Position numbers and translations under genes: made by a program
Part shown: positions 25,897 to 35,811 of the stretch, piece after piece
Position numbering within the stretch: the first letter of the stretch is position 1
How the letters are laid out: each line of letters starts with the position of its first letter
Source: an uncultured Chryseobacterium sp.
GTDB lineage: Bacteria; Bacteroidota; Bacteroidia; Flavobacteriales; Weeksellaceae
Direction: 5' to 3'
Length of the DNA: 64,000 nt
NCBI GenBank assembly: GCA_913774355.1
Contig: CAJYGB010000032.1
Span: forward strand, 1 to 64,000
The notes under the pieces: model-generated
Databases searched by the model: none
What the model was told of the DNA's origin: nothing
What the model saw: the letters and a program-made list of their open reading frames with translations, nothing else

Positions 25897-28710
25897 ATGA
25901 AACAACGTGATTTAAAGTATTCATGTCTCATTGCCGTACTCTATTTCGGAATGAACGTGAATGCACAAACAACACCAAGAGATACTGTTGCCAAAGAGCA
26001 GAAGATTGAGGAGGTGGTGATGATTGGGTACGGATCTCAGAAAAAGGAGAATATTACCGGAAGTATTGGGATTATTTCTGCAAAAGATTTAGCTGACAAA
26101 CCTAATGCAAACCCGCTAAGTTCTGTACAGGGAAAAGCATCAGGTGTTCAGATTTTTAATTCTGCGACTCCCGGAGGTTCTCCTAGAGTAGATATCCGGG
26201 GTATTGGTTCAATTACTGGAAATACTGTGTATATCGTAGATGGGTCTATTACTACAGATATATCTTATTTAAATCCTCAGGATATAGAATCTATGAGTAT
26301 TTTGAAAGATCCATCGAGTTTGGCTATCTATGGAGCTCAGGCGGGAAATGGTGCTGTAATTATTAAGACTAAGAGTGGAAGAGGAAGAAAACCAACATTT
26401 AATGTAAATTCTTATCTGGGAATAAAAACAGTGACCAATGTTCCTAAATTGGTAAATGGAGATCAATATATTGAATTATATAATGAAAAACTTCTTAATG
26501 ATAACGGATCAAGTGCTGGTTCTATTTCAAAAGCACAGTATCCTGGAAATACAAATTGGTTTAAAGAGATTTTAAGACCAAGTACCATCAACTCAAATGA
26601 TTTTTCAGCATCTGGAGCAATCGGTAAACTATCATACTATGCAAGTACAAGCTATTTACAGGATGAAGGTAATTTGGATGCAAATAAAGGAATTAATTCC
26701 GGAAGTAATTTTAATAGATTTACAGCAAAAGCCAATTTAAGCTATAAAATTACGGATAATATTACGATTGGAGATAATTTTACTTTTTCTAAAATGCTTA
26801 CTAATATTGCTAATAATCCTCTTCTGAATGCTTATAATGCACCACCAGTATATGGTCCAATAGATCCATCAACAGGAAATTATCAATATTTTACTTTGGT
26901 GACTGTTAATAACCCAAGAGCACAGCTTGATTTATTCAGATCACAAAATAGACAACAAAGATTACTGAACAATGTTTGGGGAGAAGTGAAATTTTTGAAA
27001 GATTTTACTCTGAGAGTCAGTTTAACAAATGATAATTTGAATTCTAATCTTTATGAATATACTCCTGTTATGACGTATGTTCCACAGCCAGGAAAGTCTT
27101 CTTTGGTTACTAGAGATTCAAGAAATAGAGATTATGTTTGGGACAATACATTGAATTGGAAGAAAAACTTTGGGAATCATCATTTAGATATTTTGGCAGG
27201 CTTTTCCAGAACTCAAAATTATTATACACAATTCTATCAGACTTCGCAGGATGTAGTTTATGATGGTACTAAAGGTTCTTTGGAAATAGCGAATGGTACA
27301 AATATTTTTGCGACAGATAAATATGACCCAGTACGTAATGTGATTCCTTATATGTCCAGAATACAATCTTTTTTTGGAAGAATTAACTATGATTATGCCG
27401 GCAAATATTTACTTAACGGATCAATTCGTAGAGATGGTTCTTCAAACTTTAACGTTAACAGGAATGAAATATTCCCATCAGTTAGTGCAGGTTGGGTAGT
27501 TTCAAAAGAAGATTTCATGAGCAACCAAAATGTATTTGATCTTTTGAAATTTAGAGGAAGCTGGGGTAGAACAGGAAATCCTAATGTACAATATGGCGCC
27601 TATCAGCTTACTGCTACTCTCGTTAATTCTGGAGCATATTATGGAAATACGGGGTCTCCTGCACAAACAATTAGTGAATTTATTGATACTACAATTAAGT
27701 GGGAAATTACTACAGGTAAAGACTTTGGTATAGAAACGGCTTTTTTAAATAACAAACTGAAATTTGAAGCTACCTATTTTGATAAAGATACAAAGGATGT
27801 AGTATACGGTATAGTGCAAAGCCCTGTTTCAGGAGCTAGTAATAATAACAATTATGTTACTAATGCGTATGCATTTAGGAATAGAGGATTGGAATTATCA
27901 TTAAATTATGATGCAAAAATTTCAGAGAAAGTAAGATTAGGCTTCTATGGAAATTTCACTTCACTTAAAAATGAGATTACCTCTGTTTTCGGTGGATCAT
28001 ATCAAAATGCAGGAGCAAGCCTTTTCGGAAATCAAATTGTAAGATTGGAAGCAGGTCAACCAGTAGGGTCATATTATGGATATCAGGTCGCAGGAGTTTT
28101 CCAGACAGATGCTGAAGCTGCCGCATCAGGACAGACTGGGGCAAAAGCTGGTTGGTTTAAATTTGCAGATCAGGACGGTAATGGAATTATTGATGAAAGA
28201 GACAAAACTTTTCTGGGTAGTCCGGTACCAAAAGGTACTTATGGTTTTGGAGTTAATATGAATGTATCTGATTTCGACTTTGCCATCGACTTTCAGGGGG
28301 TATTTGGTAATAAGATATATAATTATAACCGCGAACAGAGATATGGTAATGAAAGCTGGGATCTGGATTTTTACAATAACAGATGGCATGGTGCAGGCAC
28401 TTCAAACTCTTATCCGATGGTAACCAATAACCAATCTGTAATTCTACCAAACAGTTTTTATGTAGAAGATGGAAGTTATTTCAGAATCAGAAATATTCAG
28501 GTAGGTTATACATTATCTAAAGGTTTTGCAAAATTACCGAACTTTAGTAGAGTAAGAATATACCTAAGTGCACAGAATCCTTGGACAACTTTTAAATACC
28601 ACGGATTTTCACCGGAAATTACAAGTGCAGATAGAGTAAGTATGGGAGTTGATAATAACATTTATCCACTGTCTGCAATCTATACAATAGGTACCAATAT
28701 AACTTTTTAA
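25897..28710 (+). CDS. SusC/RagA-family TonB-dependent outer-membrane receptor
   Basis: 937 residues with a signal peptide ending near NVNAQ. A TonB box (KIEEVVMIGYGSQKK) is followed by the plug (SVQGKASGVQIFNSATPGGSPRVDIRGIGS, then ILKDPSSLAIYGAQAGNGAVIIKTKSGR) and a beta-barrel of about 22 strands, ending in the aromatic residue Phe. The usual N-terminal carboxypeptidase-regulatory-like domain is missing, so this is the short form. It imports a glycan oligomer with the SusD lipoprotein. Codons are visibly more AT-rich than in the flanking housekeeping genes. Confidence 0.95.
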   Translation: MKQRDLKYSCLIAVLYFGMNVNAQTTPRDTVAKEQKIEEVVMIGYGSQKKENITGSIGIISAKDLADKPNANPLSSVQGKASGVQIFNSATPGGSPRVDIRGIGSITGNTVYIVDGSITTDISYLNPQDIESMSILKDPSSLAIYGAQAGNGAVIIKTKSGRGRKPTFNVNSYLGIKTVTNVPKLVNGDQYIELYNEKLLNDNGSSAGSISKAQYPGNTNWFKEILRPSTINSNDFSASGAIGKLSYYASTSYLQDEGNLDANKGINSGSNFNRFTAKANLSYKITDNITIGDNFTFSKMLTNIANNPLLNAYNAPPVYGPIDPSTGNYQYFTLVTVNNPRAQLDLFRSQNRQQRLLNNVWGEVKFLKDFTLRVSLTNDNLNSNLYEYTPVMTYVPQPGKSSLVTRDSRNRDYVWDNTLNWKKNFGNHHLDILAGFSRTQNYYTQFYQTSQDVVYDGTKGSLEIANGTNIFATDKYDPVRNVIPYMSRIQSFFGRINYDYAGKYLLNGSIRRDGSSNFNVNRNEIFPSVSAGWVVSKEDFMSNQNVFDLLKFRGSWGRTGNPNVQYGAYQLTATLVNSGAYYGNTGSPAQTISEFIDTTIKWEITTGKDFGIETAFLNNKLKFEATYFDKDTKDVVYGIVQSPVSGASNNNNYVTNAYAFRNRGLELSLNYDAKISEKVRLGFYGNFTSLKNEITSVFGGSYQNAGASLFGNQIVRLEAGQPVGSYYGYQVAGVFQTDAEAAASGQTGAKAGWFKFADQDGNGIIDERDKTFLGSPVPKGTYGFGVNMNVSDFDFAIDFQGVFGNKIYNYNREQRYGNESWDLDFYNNRWHGAGTSNSYPMVTNNQSVILPNSFYVEDGSYFRIRNIQVGYTLSKGFAKLPNFSRVRIYLSAQNPWTTFKYHGFSPEITSADRVSMGVDNNIYPLSAIYTIGTNITF

Positions 28711-28721
28711 TTAGAAAATTC

Positions 28722-30146
28722 ATGAAAAAAATATTTTTGTCATTAGTATTACTGGCAGCTTCGATTGGTTGTAAAGATGATTATTTAGATGTAGATCAGC
28801 CAGGTAGAATTCAAGCAGCTTCATTTTTTACTACTCAAGATGATGCAATGCAGGCAACATCAGCTATTTATTCAGCTCTTAGAAGTTGGGAAAATTCCGC
28901 ATTTCCTGCACAGTTTGTTTTTGGAGTTCCAGCAGATGATGTAGAGAAAGGCTCAAATCCGGGAGATGCTTCTTTTATAAATGCTTATGATCAGTTTACC
29001 TATACCGCAAGCGATGGAGGTGTTGAAGGATACTGGATTGGTCAATGGCAGTTTGTTAACAGATGTAATCAAGTGTTGACCAATGTTCCTAATATTAATA
29101 TGGATGCAACTCTGAAAAATAGGCTGCTTGCTGAAGCCAGAATGTTACGTGCATATTTTTATTTTAATTTAGTTAGAATATACGGTGGTGTTCCGATCTT
29201 TGACGGGTTACCGGCGGATAAAAATTACAACATTCCAAGAAATTCAGTGGATGAGGTTTATAATTTTATCATTTCTGATTTGTCTGCAGCTGCAGCAGTT
29301 CTTCCACAGGCGTATCCGGCGAGTGATTTAGGACGAGTAACTAAAGGTGCTGCCCTAGGGTTGTTGTCGAAAGTTTATCTTTATAAAAAAGATTGGCAAA
29401 AGGCATATGATACGTCAAATCAGGTTATTGCACTAGGATATTCTTTAGATCCTAATTTTAATCATTTGTTCAGGCCTGCAGGTGAATTCGGCTCAGAATC
29501 GGTATTTGAAGTGAATTGCCAGTGCTCCACAGAATTCGGAGGAAGCCAATATGCTGAAGTACAAGGTGTAAGAAATCAATTCGGATGGGGCTTTTTCACG
29601 CCAAGTTCTGCCTTAGAATCAGCATTTGAAACAGGTGATATTCGTAAAGAATTAACAATCCTGAGAGAAGGGGAAACTACACCTGAGGGAGATTTGATTC
29701 ATAAAGGTGATCCACAAGCAGGAAATTCTTGGAATCAAAAAGCTTATGTCCCTACATCACTAAATAATAGTGCTTGCGGATATGGATCAATACAGAATAT
29801 AAGAATATTGAGATTTGCTGAAATTCTTTTGATCAATGCTGAAGCAGCCAACGAATTAGGAAATACAACCACGGCTATTACCAATCTTAACAAAGTAAGA
29901 ACGAGAGCCGGTTTGGCCGGAACGACTGCAACTACTCAGCCTGCATTAAGAACTGCTATCTGGCGTGAACGCAGAGTAGAGCTGGCTATGGAGGGCGATC
30001 GTTTTGTAGACTTGGTAAGAACAGGCCAAGCAGCAACTGTTTTGGCACCTTATGGATTTAAAGCTGGGAAAAATGAAGTATTCCCGATTCCTTTAAATTC
30101 AATTAATCAAAGCAGTGGCGTTTTAACCCAAAACCCTGGCTATTAA
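28722..30146 (+). CDS. SusD/RagB-family glycan-binding lipoprotein
   Basis: 474 residues. The signal ends in AASIGCKDDYLDVDQPG, with the lipid-modified Cys near residue 17. TPR-like helices follow: RMLRAYFYFNLVRIYGGVPIF, KGAALGLLSKVYLYKKDWQKAYDTSNQVI, and the C-terminal RERRVELAMEGDRFVDLVRTG, all standard for the SusD family. It sits 12 bases after susC and forms the lid of the importer on the cell surface. Confidence 0.95.
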   Translation: MKKIFLSLVLLAASIGCKDDYLDVDQPGRIQAASFFTTQDDAMQATSAIYSALRSWENSAFPAQFVFGVPADDVEKGSNPGDASFINAYDQFTYTASDGGVEGYWIGQWQFVNRCNQVLTNVPNINMDATLKNRLLAEARMLRAYFYFNLVRIYGGVPIFDGLPADKNYNIPRNSVDEVYNFIISDLSAAAAVLPQAYPASDLGRVTKGAALGLLSKVYLYKKDWQKAYDTSNQVIALGYSLDPNFNHLFRPAGEFGSESVFEVNCQCSTEFGGSQYAEVQGVRNQFGWGFFTPSSALESAFETGDIRKELTILREGETTPEGDLIHKGDPQAGNSWNQKAYVPTSLNNSACGYGSIQNIRILRFAEILLINAEAANELGNTTTAITNLNKVRTRAGLAGTTATTQPALRTAIWRERRVELAMEGDRFVDLVRTGQAATVLAPYGFKAGKNEVFPIPLNSINQSSGVLTQNPGY

Positions 30147-30163
30147 TATTGATATAACAATTG

Positions 30164-30192
30164 AGAGGAGAATGAAAGTTCTCCTCTTCTTT
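30164..30192 (+). terminator. Terminator or attenuator after susD
   Basis: AGAGGAGAA and TTCTCCTCT form a nine-pair stem around TGAAAG, then TCTTTT. It lies between susD and the first enzyme gene, where partial read-through would lower enzyme expression relative to the importer. Confidence 0.75.
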
Positions 30193-30216
30193 TAGTATTC
30201 TGTTAAAAAAGATTTT

Positions 30217-31605
30217 ATGAAAAGGATTATACTATCAGCCGTTGCTCTCTCATTATTCAGTCTTTCCTGCCAAAACATCCAAGTCCAAAACACGCAGCCA
30301 TCTACAAACCAACCTGTCAAGACTAATCTCACTGATAACCAGCTCCTGGACCTCGTTCAAAGAGAATCCCTGAAATATTTCTGGGACTACGCCGAACCGA
30401 ACTCGAAACTTGGCAGGGAAAGGTACCATGAAGACAACATCTATCCGGATAATGACAAGCATGTAGTAACGACCGGCGGTTCGGGATTCGGGCTTGCCAC
30501 GATATTGGTAGGAGTAGAGAGAGGATTCGTACCGCGTAAAGAAGCAGTGAAACGATTGACCACCATGATGGATTTTCTTGCGAAAGCTGACCGTCACAAA
30601 GGAGCCTGGTCGCATTGGATCAACGGCGAAACGGGAAAAACCGTGCCTTTCGGAAAAAAAGATAACGGCGGCGACTTAGTGGAAACAGCATTCCTTACTT
30701 CAGGAATTCTGATGGTCCGTGAATACTTTAAAAACGGAAAAAACAAAGAGAAAGCATTGGCTAAGAAATGCGACGAACTCTGGAAAGGTATCCAATGGAA
30801 TTGGTACACCAAAGGCGGGGAAAAAGTTCTTTACTGGCATTGGTCACCCGATTATCAGTGGCAAATGAATTTTCCGCTGCAGGGGTATAACGAATGCCTG
30901 ATCACTTACATTTTAGCCGCTTCATCACCCACTTATCCGATTGATGCGGAGACCTATTACAAAGGCTGGACAAGAAACGGAACCTACCTTTCAGACAAAG
31001 AAAAATACGGGCTGCCAATGTATGTTAAACACAATGGTGCTGAAGAATACGGCGGTCCGCTGTTTTGGGCCCATTATTCCTATATCGGCCTTGATCCGAC
31101 CAACCTGTCTGACAAACTCATTAAAAATTACTTCGACTTAAATAAAAACCAGGTTCTCATTGATTACAAATACTGCGTCGAGAATCCGAAACACTGGAAA
31201 GGTTATGGGCCGAACTATTGGGGATTGACAGCAAGCTACTCCAGAAACCAGGATGGAGGAGTGGGGTATGATGCTCATTTCCCGCAAAACGATCACGGTG
31301 TGATTACACCAACTGCAGCGTTGAGTAGTTTCCCCTATACGCCGAAAGAATCGATGGATTTTCTGAGATTTCTGTATACTCAAAAACCTGAATTCATCGG
31401 ATCGGCAGGCCCTTATGATGCCAATTCCATCCATTACAACAACTGGACGACCCCAAGGTATCTGGCTATCGACCAGGGCACCATTGCGCCGATGATCGAG
31501 AACTACAGGACCGGGTTTTTGTGGAAGCTTTTCATGAACGCTCCCGAAATCCGAAGCGGACTGAAAAAGCTGAGCTTTACCTCTGAAAAATACAATATCA
31601 GGTAA
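30217..31605 (+). CDS. Glucoamylase-like glycoside hydrolase (PF10091; GH144 candidate)
   Basis: 462 residues. A lipoprotein signal ends in FSLSCQN. The body is an (alpha/alpha)6-type barrel with ESLKYFWDYAEPNSKLGRER, TTGGSGFGLATILVGVERGF, SHWINGETGKTVPFGKKDNGGDLVETAFL, YNECLITYILAASSP and DHGVITPTAALSSFPYTP. These landmarks belong to the glycoamylase family that includes the GH144 endo-beta-1,2-glucanases. The name glucoamylase should not be read as starch-specific. With a GH3 enzyme downstream, a beta-1,2-glucan substrate is the best guess. Confidence 0.8.
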   Translation: MKRIILSAVALSLFSLSCQNIQVQNTQPSTNQPVKTNLTDNQLLDLVQRESLKYFWDYAEPNSKLGRERYHEDNIYPDNDKHVVTTGGSGFGLATILVGVERGFVPRKEAVKRLTTMMDFLAKADRHKGAWSHWINGETGKTVPFGKKDNGGDLVETAFLTSGILMVREYFKNGKNKEKALAKKCDELWKGIQWNWYTKGGEKVLYWHWSPDYQWQMNFPLQGYNECLITYILAASSPTYPIDAETYYKGWTRNGTYLSDKEKYGLPMYVKHNGAEEYGGPLFWAHYSYIGLDPTNLSDKLIKNYFDLNKNQVLIDYKYCVENPKHWKGYGPNYWGLTASYSRNQDGGVGYDAHFPQNDHGVITPTAALSSFPYTPKESMDFLRFLYTQKPEFIGSAGPYDANSIHYNNWTTPRYLAIDQGTIAPMIENYRTGFLWKLFMNAPEIRSGLKKLSFTSEKYNIR

Positions 31606-31629
31606 CCCGTTAATATAATTTTTAGTAAT

Positions 31630-31710
31630 TTGAAGCTGTTTCCCGCTTTCCGCTATTACTCCTCGCTCACCTTTCAGGCTCGCTGTGGGGTAGCCGCTGC
31701 AATCGGGGCT
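31630..31710. repeat. Dispersed intergenic repeat, copy 2 (GGGGCTA family)
   Basis: Contains GCTGTTTCCCGCT at the left, TCCGCTATTACTCCTCGC, and GCTGTGGGGTAGCCGCTGC ... TCGGGGCTA at the right. The left end matches the copy at 35812 and the middle and right parts match the copy at 16733. It fills most of the gap between the GH144-like and hydrolase genes of the same locus. Confidence 0.7.
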
Positions 31711-31805
31711 AAAAATAACAACATATCATCAACGTTCTCCCAAATACAGGACGCCCGTAGACTAAAACAAAATTGAAAACAGCTTCAGCCCAAACAGAAA
31801 ATAAA

Positions 31806-32507
31806 ATGATAATGAAACTGAAACATCTGCCGCTCTTGCTTTTGCCCCTTTCATTAAGCGTCAACGCTCAGGAAATAAAGGCGGAGCTTAATAAAGAATC
31901 TAAAAGGCAGGATAAAATATCCTATATCCTCGATTATCCGCAGGGCACCAAAGGAAATTTCCCTTTAATCGTTTTCCTTCACGGTTCCGGTGAAAGAGGG
32001 AATAACCTGGAAATGGTAAAAGCCCACAGCCCCTTCACCTACAAAAACCTGATCAAGGAGCCGGTAGCGATCCTGGCACCCCAGTGTCCGGAAAATACAT
32101 GGTGGGATACGGTAACCCTCTACAATCTTATAAAAGAAATTCAGTCTAAGTATAAAGTGGATGCTTCGAGGATTTATCTTACCGGGCTCTCCATGGGAGG
32201 TTGGGGAACGCTGAAGCTGGCGATGGAACATCCTGAAATGTTTGCTGCCGTCGTTTCGGTTTGTGCTCCGACGGATCGGGTGATGTACGCCAATATCCAT
32301 CGGTACAAAGACCTCAACATGAAAATTTTCCACGGGGGAATGGATGATGTGGTGCTTCCGGAAAATGCCTTCAATTTTTACCAGAAACTGCATCCGGTAA
32401 ACCCGTCGGCAGAACTTACCATCTTCCCGAACGACAACCACAATTCCTGGGATTCCACGTACTCCAATCCGGAACTGTATAAATGGATGCTCTCTAAAAG
32501 AAAGTAA
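31806..32507 (+). CDS. Secreted alpha/beta-hydrolase (PHB depolymerase/carboxylesterase type)
   Basis: About 233 residues. A signal peptide (KLKHLPLLLLPLSLSVNAQ) supports a start at 31806 or the ATG at 31812; the upstream TTG reading is less likely. The catalytic features are the oxyanion region IVFLHGSGERG, the nucleophile elbow GLSMGG, the Asp in HGGMDDVV, and the His in NDNHNSW. These proteins deacylate glycans or hydrolyse short esters. In this locus it may remove acyl groups from the glucan before the GH enzymes act. Confidence 0.85.
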   Translation: MIMKLKHLPLLLLPLSLSVNAQEIKAELNKESKRQDKISYILDYPQGTKGNFPLIVFLHGSGERGNNLEMVKAHSPFTYKNLIKEPVAILAPQCPENTWWDTVTLYNLIKEIQSKYKVDASRIYLTGLSMGGWGTLKLAMEHPEMFAAVVSVCAPTDRVMYANIHRYKDLNMKIFHGGMDDVVLPENAFNFYQKLHPVNPSAELTIFPNDNHNSWDSTYSNPELYKWMLSKRK

Positions 32508-32563
32508 AATACTTAAAGATACAAAGTTAAACCGTAATATCATTTGCTGAGTGAATAGTTTAT

Positions 32564-32579
32564 GCTGAGCTTGTCGAAG
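32564..32579. repeat. GCTGAGCTTGTCGAAG motif
   Basis: A 16-base motif known to recur in intergenic DNA of many bacteria (often as TTCGACAAGCTCAG on the other strand). Only one copy was noticed in this window. Nearby, CTTAGCGGACGTAGCGTTT is also of repeat character. Both sit in the gap before the GH3 gene. Confidence 0.4.
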
Positions 32580-32692
32580 TACCTTTGCGAACAAAAAATA
32601 TTCACAATAATTTAAACGTAACTTAGCGGACGTAGCGTTTGAACTTATCAATTTAAATCAAAAAAGAAACTATAATTAAAGAAGATAGAGCA

Positions 32693-35020
32693 ATGAAAAA
32701 GTTAATTGTAATTGCCACCCTGGCGCTGGCTCCCATGTTTTCGGCACAGGAAATGGTAACGAAGCCTGTACAGGCGTATGAGACAGCCCAATACCAGGCA
32801 AAAAAGAAAGCCTTCGTTGAAAGCCTGCTGGCAAAAATGACGCTGGATGAAAAAATCGGACAGCTGAACTTACCCAGTTCAGGAGATTTTACCACCGGGC
32901 TGGCAAAAAGCTCGGATATCGGTAAAAAAGTAGAGCAGGGATTAGTCGGAGGACTGTTCAACATAAAAGGGGCTGATAAAATCAGAGCCGTACAGAAAGT
33001 TGCGGTGGAAAACAGCCGTCTTAAAATTCCTTTGATTTTCGGGATGGACGTCATCCACGGCTACGAAACCACTTTCCCGATTCCTTTGGGATTGGCTTCT
33101 TCATGGGACATGAACCTGATCCAGCAGTCGGCAAGGGTGGCGGCAAAAGAAGCATCTTCCGACGGTATCAACTGGACTTTCTCGCCGATGGTGGATATTT
33201 CCCGCGAACCGAGATGGGGAAGGGTTTCCGAAGGTTCCGGTGAAGATCCGTATCTGGGAAGTGAAATCGCTAAAAACATGGTATATGGATATCAGGGCAA
33301 AGATTTATCCACAGGAAATACCATTTTAGCCTGTGTTAAACACTATGCATTGTATGGAGCGGGGGAAGCCGGACGTGATTACAATACCGTAGACATGAGC
33401 CATGTAAGAATGTATAACGAATATTTTCCACCATATAAAGCGGCTGTGGATGCAGGGGTAGCTTCTGTAATGGCTTCTTTCAATGAAGTAGATGGCGTGC
33501 CGGCAACCGGCAACAGATGGCTTCAGACCGAAGTTTTGAGAAACCAGTGGAAATTCAAAGGTTTTGTGGTGACCGATTATACCGGGATCAACGAAATGGT
33601 TGACCACGGAATGGGTGATCTGCAGCAGGTTTCTGCATTGGCTTTAAGAGCAGGTATCGATATGGATATGGTTGGGGAAGGATTTTTAACGACCCTTAAA
33701 AAATCCCTGGCGGAAGGAAAAGTTACTCAGGCGGAAATCGACATGGCGGCACGAAGAATTCTGGAGGCCAAATACGATCTTGGATTGTTCACCGATCCTT
33801 ACAAATACGGGGATGCAAAGCTGGCAGCAAAAGAAGTCTACAGCATGGAAAACCGTAACATTGCCAGAAGCACGGCAGCACAATCGATGGTATTGATGAA
33901 AAACGAAAACCAGGTGCTTCCTTTGAAAAAATCAGGAACCGTAGCGGTAATCGGACCATTGGTAAACAATTCCCTGAATATGGCGGGAACATGGAGTGTA
34001 GCGGCAAAAGCAGATCGTTCGGTTAACTTAATGCAGGGACTGCAGGAAAATTTCGGGAGAGAAGTGAAATTCCTTTCTGCAAAAGGTGCCAATCTCGATT
34101 ATGATGCGAAATTAGAGGATATTTACGCAGCTCACGGAAAAAAAACAGACAGGGATAACCGTCCGAAAGAAGTTTTGTTAAAAGAAGCCGTTGATATAGC
34201 GAATAAAGCAGATGTTATCGTGCTGGCGATCGGTGAATCAGCCGAAATGAGCGGGGAGTCTTCTTCAAGAACCGAAATTACCATTCCGCAGTCTCAGGTT
34301 GATTTGTTGAATGAGCTGAAAAAAACGGGAAAACCGATAGCCGTAGTGTTGTTTACAGGTCGTCCTTTAGCCTTAACCAATATTAAAGATACGCCTGATG
34401 CGATCCTTAACGTATGGTTTGCAGGTTCTGAAGCAGGAAACGCGATTTCCGACGTTCTTTTCGGAAAAGTAAACCCATCCGGAAAACTGCCGATGACCTT
34501 CCCGAGAAGTTTAGGACAGGTGCCGATCTATTATAATGAAAAAAATACCGGCCGCCCGCTGGATCAGAAACTGGTTGATAAATGTGAATTCCAGAGATTC
34601 CGTTCCAATTATATGGATGAATGCAATACGCCGCTTTATCCTTTCGGATACGGATTGAGCTACACGAAGTTCAATTATTCCGATATTACGGTTTCAAACG
34701 CCAATCCTAAAGGAAACCAGGCGGTCCAGGCTTCCGTAACGGTGACGAATTCCGGAAATTACGATGGAGCGGAAGTCGTTCAGCTATACATAAGGGATAT
34801 GGTAGGCAGTATTACCAGACCGGTGAAAGAACTGAAAGGATTCCAGAAAATCATGTTGAAAAAAGGAGAATCCAGAAAAGTAACCTTCACCATTACACCG
34901 GAAAACCTGAAGTTCTACAACGGAGATCTGAAGTACGACTGGGAACCGGGAGAATTCGATATCATGATCGGAACCAATTCCTCAGATGTCAAACATTCCA
35001 AAATCAACTGGACCAGATAA
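32693..35020 (+). CDS. bglX: GH3 beta-glucosidase (BglX-like)
   Basis: 775 residues with a signal peptide (cleavage near MFSAQ). The N-terminal barrel contains PLIFGMDVIHGYETTFPIPL, WTFSPMVDISREPRWGRVSEG and the nucleophile Asp295 in GFVVTDYTGI. The alpha/beta sandwich contains SGESSSRTEI, whose Glu residues are candidates for the acid/base. A C-terminal fibronectin-III-like domain follows (VQASVTVTNSGNYDGAEVVQLY). It releases glucose from the ends of oligosaccharides in the periplasm. Its place beside the GH144-like enzyme parallels beta-1,2-glucan loci described in Bacteroides. Confidence 0.93.
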   Translation: MKKLIVIATLALAPMFSAQEMVTKPVQAYETAQYQAKKKAFVESLLAKMTLDEKIGQLNLPSSGDFTTGLAKSSDIGKKVEQGLVGGLFNIKGADKIRAVQKVAVENSRLKIPLIFGMDVIHGYETTFPIPLGLASSWDMNLIQQSARVAAKEASSDGINWTFSPMVDISREPRWGRVSEGSGEDPYLGSEIAKNMVYGYQGKDLSTGNTILACVKHYALYGAGEAGRDYNTVDMSHVRMYNEYFPPYKAAVDAGVASVMASFNEVDGVPATGNRWLQTEVLRNQWKFKGFVVTDYTGINEMVDHGMGDLQQVSALALRAGIDMDMVGEGFLTTLKKSLAEGKVTQAEIDMAARRILEAKYDLGLFTDPYKYGDAKLAAKEVYSMENRNIARSTAAQSMVLMKNENQVLPLKKSGTVAVIGPLVNNSLNMAGTWSVAAKADRSVNLMQGLQENFGREVKFLSAKGANLDYDAKLEDIYAAHGKKTDRDNRPKEVLLKEAVDIANKADVIVLAIGESAEMSGESSSRTEITIPQSQVDLLNELKKTGKPIAVVLFTGRPLALTNIKDTPDAILNVWFAGSEAGNAISDVLFGKVNPSGKLPMTFPRSLGQVPIYYNEKNTGRPLDQKLVDKCEFQRFRSNYMDECNTPLYPFGYGLSYTKFNYSDITVSNANPKGNQAVQASVTVTNSGNYDGAEVVQLYIRDMVGSITRPVKELKGFQKIMLKKGESRKVTFTITPENLKFYNGDLKYDWEPGEFDIMIGTNSSDVKHSKINWTR

Positions 35021-35025
35021 ATGTC

Positions 35026-35055
35026 AAAGGCCACCCGTTAAGGGTGGCTTTTTGC
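35026..35055 (+). terminator. Terminator of the GH3 gene
   Basis: GCCACCC and GGGTGGC pair over seven positions around GTTAA, then TTTTTGC. It ends the saccharide utilisation locus. Confidence 0.88.
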
Positions 35056-35120
35056 ATGTAAAATTCAGAGACCATATTTGGTGTGTTTTTTGCTGAAATT
35101 AAATTTTTAAATAAACAAAT

Positions 35121-35531
35121 ATGAAAAAGACAGTATTATTCGGAGCCTTGATGTTCAGCTTTATGGCTTTCAGTCAGCAGAAAACAATCGTACTGGATAA
35201 AGTGGGGAATGATAAGGATGCTCACGGATGTAAAGGTTCGGCAGGTTATACCTATTCACAGATCAGACATGACTGCGTAAGGGTTTTTGAGCAAAAAATA
35301 AAAATGAAAGAAATAAAACCGGCAGGAACCGCATCCTTTATGTCGGCTGTTATTTTCAGCAAAGATATGAAGCAGGCAGAGATCTTTTTACCCGAAAAAT
35401 CCGGAAGTGTGATCCTTATAAAACAGTCAAAAACCAACAGCTGGAAAAACGGAAGCTACGTACTGGAATCTTACAAAAAAGACCACTACCGTCTGAAAAA
35501 AAATAACAAAATTGTCTACGAACAAATGTAA
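35121..35531 (+). CDS. Small secreted protein, unknown function
   Basis: 136 residues with a signal peptide ending in AFSQ. It has a conserved-looking block HGCKGSAGYTYSQIRHDCVRVFE with two cysteines that may form a disulfide, then alternating basic and hydrophobic strands to the end. I recognise similar small proteins in Bacteroidetes but no functional family. A terminator follows directly. Confidence 0.65.
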   Translation: MKKTVLFGALMFSFMAFSQQKTIVLDKVGNDKDAHGCKGSAGYTYSQIRHDCVRVFEQKIKMKEIKPAGTASFMSAVIFSKDMKQAEIFLPEKSGSVILIKQSKTNSWKNGSYVLESYKKDHYRLKKNNKIVYEQM

Positions 35532-35543
35532 AACGAAATACAG

Positions 35544-35568
35544 AAGCCATTCGAGAGGATGGCTTTTT
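35544..35568 (+). terminator. Terminator after the small secreted protein gene
   Basis: AAGCCATTC and GGATGGCTT pair over nine positions (one T-G) around a GAGA loop, followed by TTTTAC. It is 12 bases after the stop. Confidence 0.8.
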
Positions 35569-35811
35569 ACTTGTGAATGCTCAAGAAGCTTCGCAGGATC
35601 TGGCTGTTAAAAACTATAAATCATTGGTTTTAATCCAATCCGTTAAGGATGAGTTGTTTCCGGATAAAATTTTCCGGTTTACCACATGATTTGCGGTTTC
35701 TGTCCGGACGAGCTGAACTTTTTTTCTTAGTCCTCGTTTTCCGGATTCATAAAAATAACCCTGCGTTAATCAGCACTCTCTATCACTTTTTCATTTACCA
35801 TTTTTTTCAGG

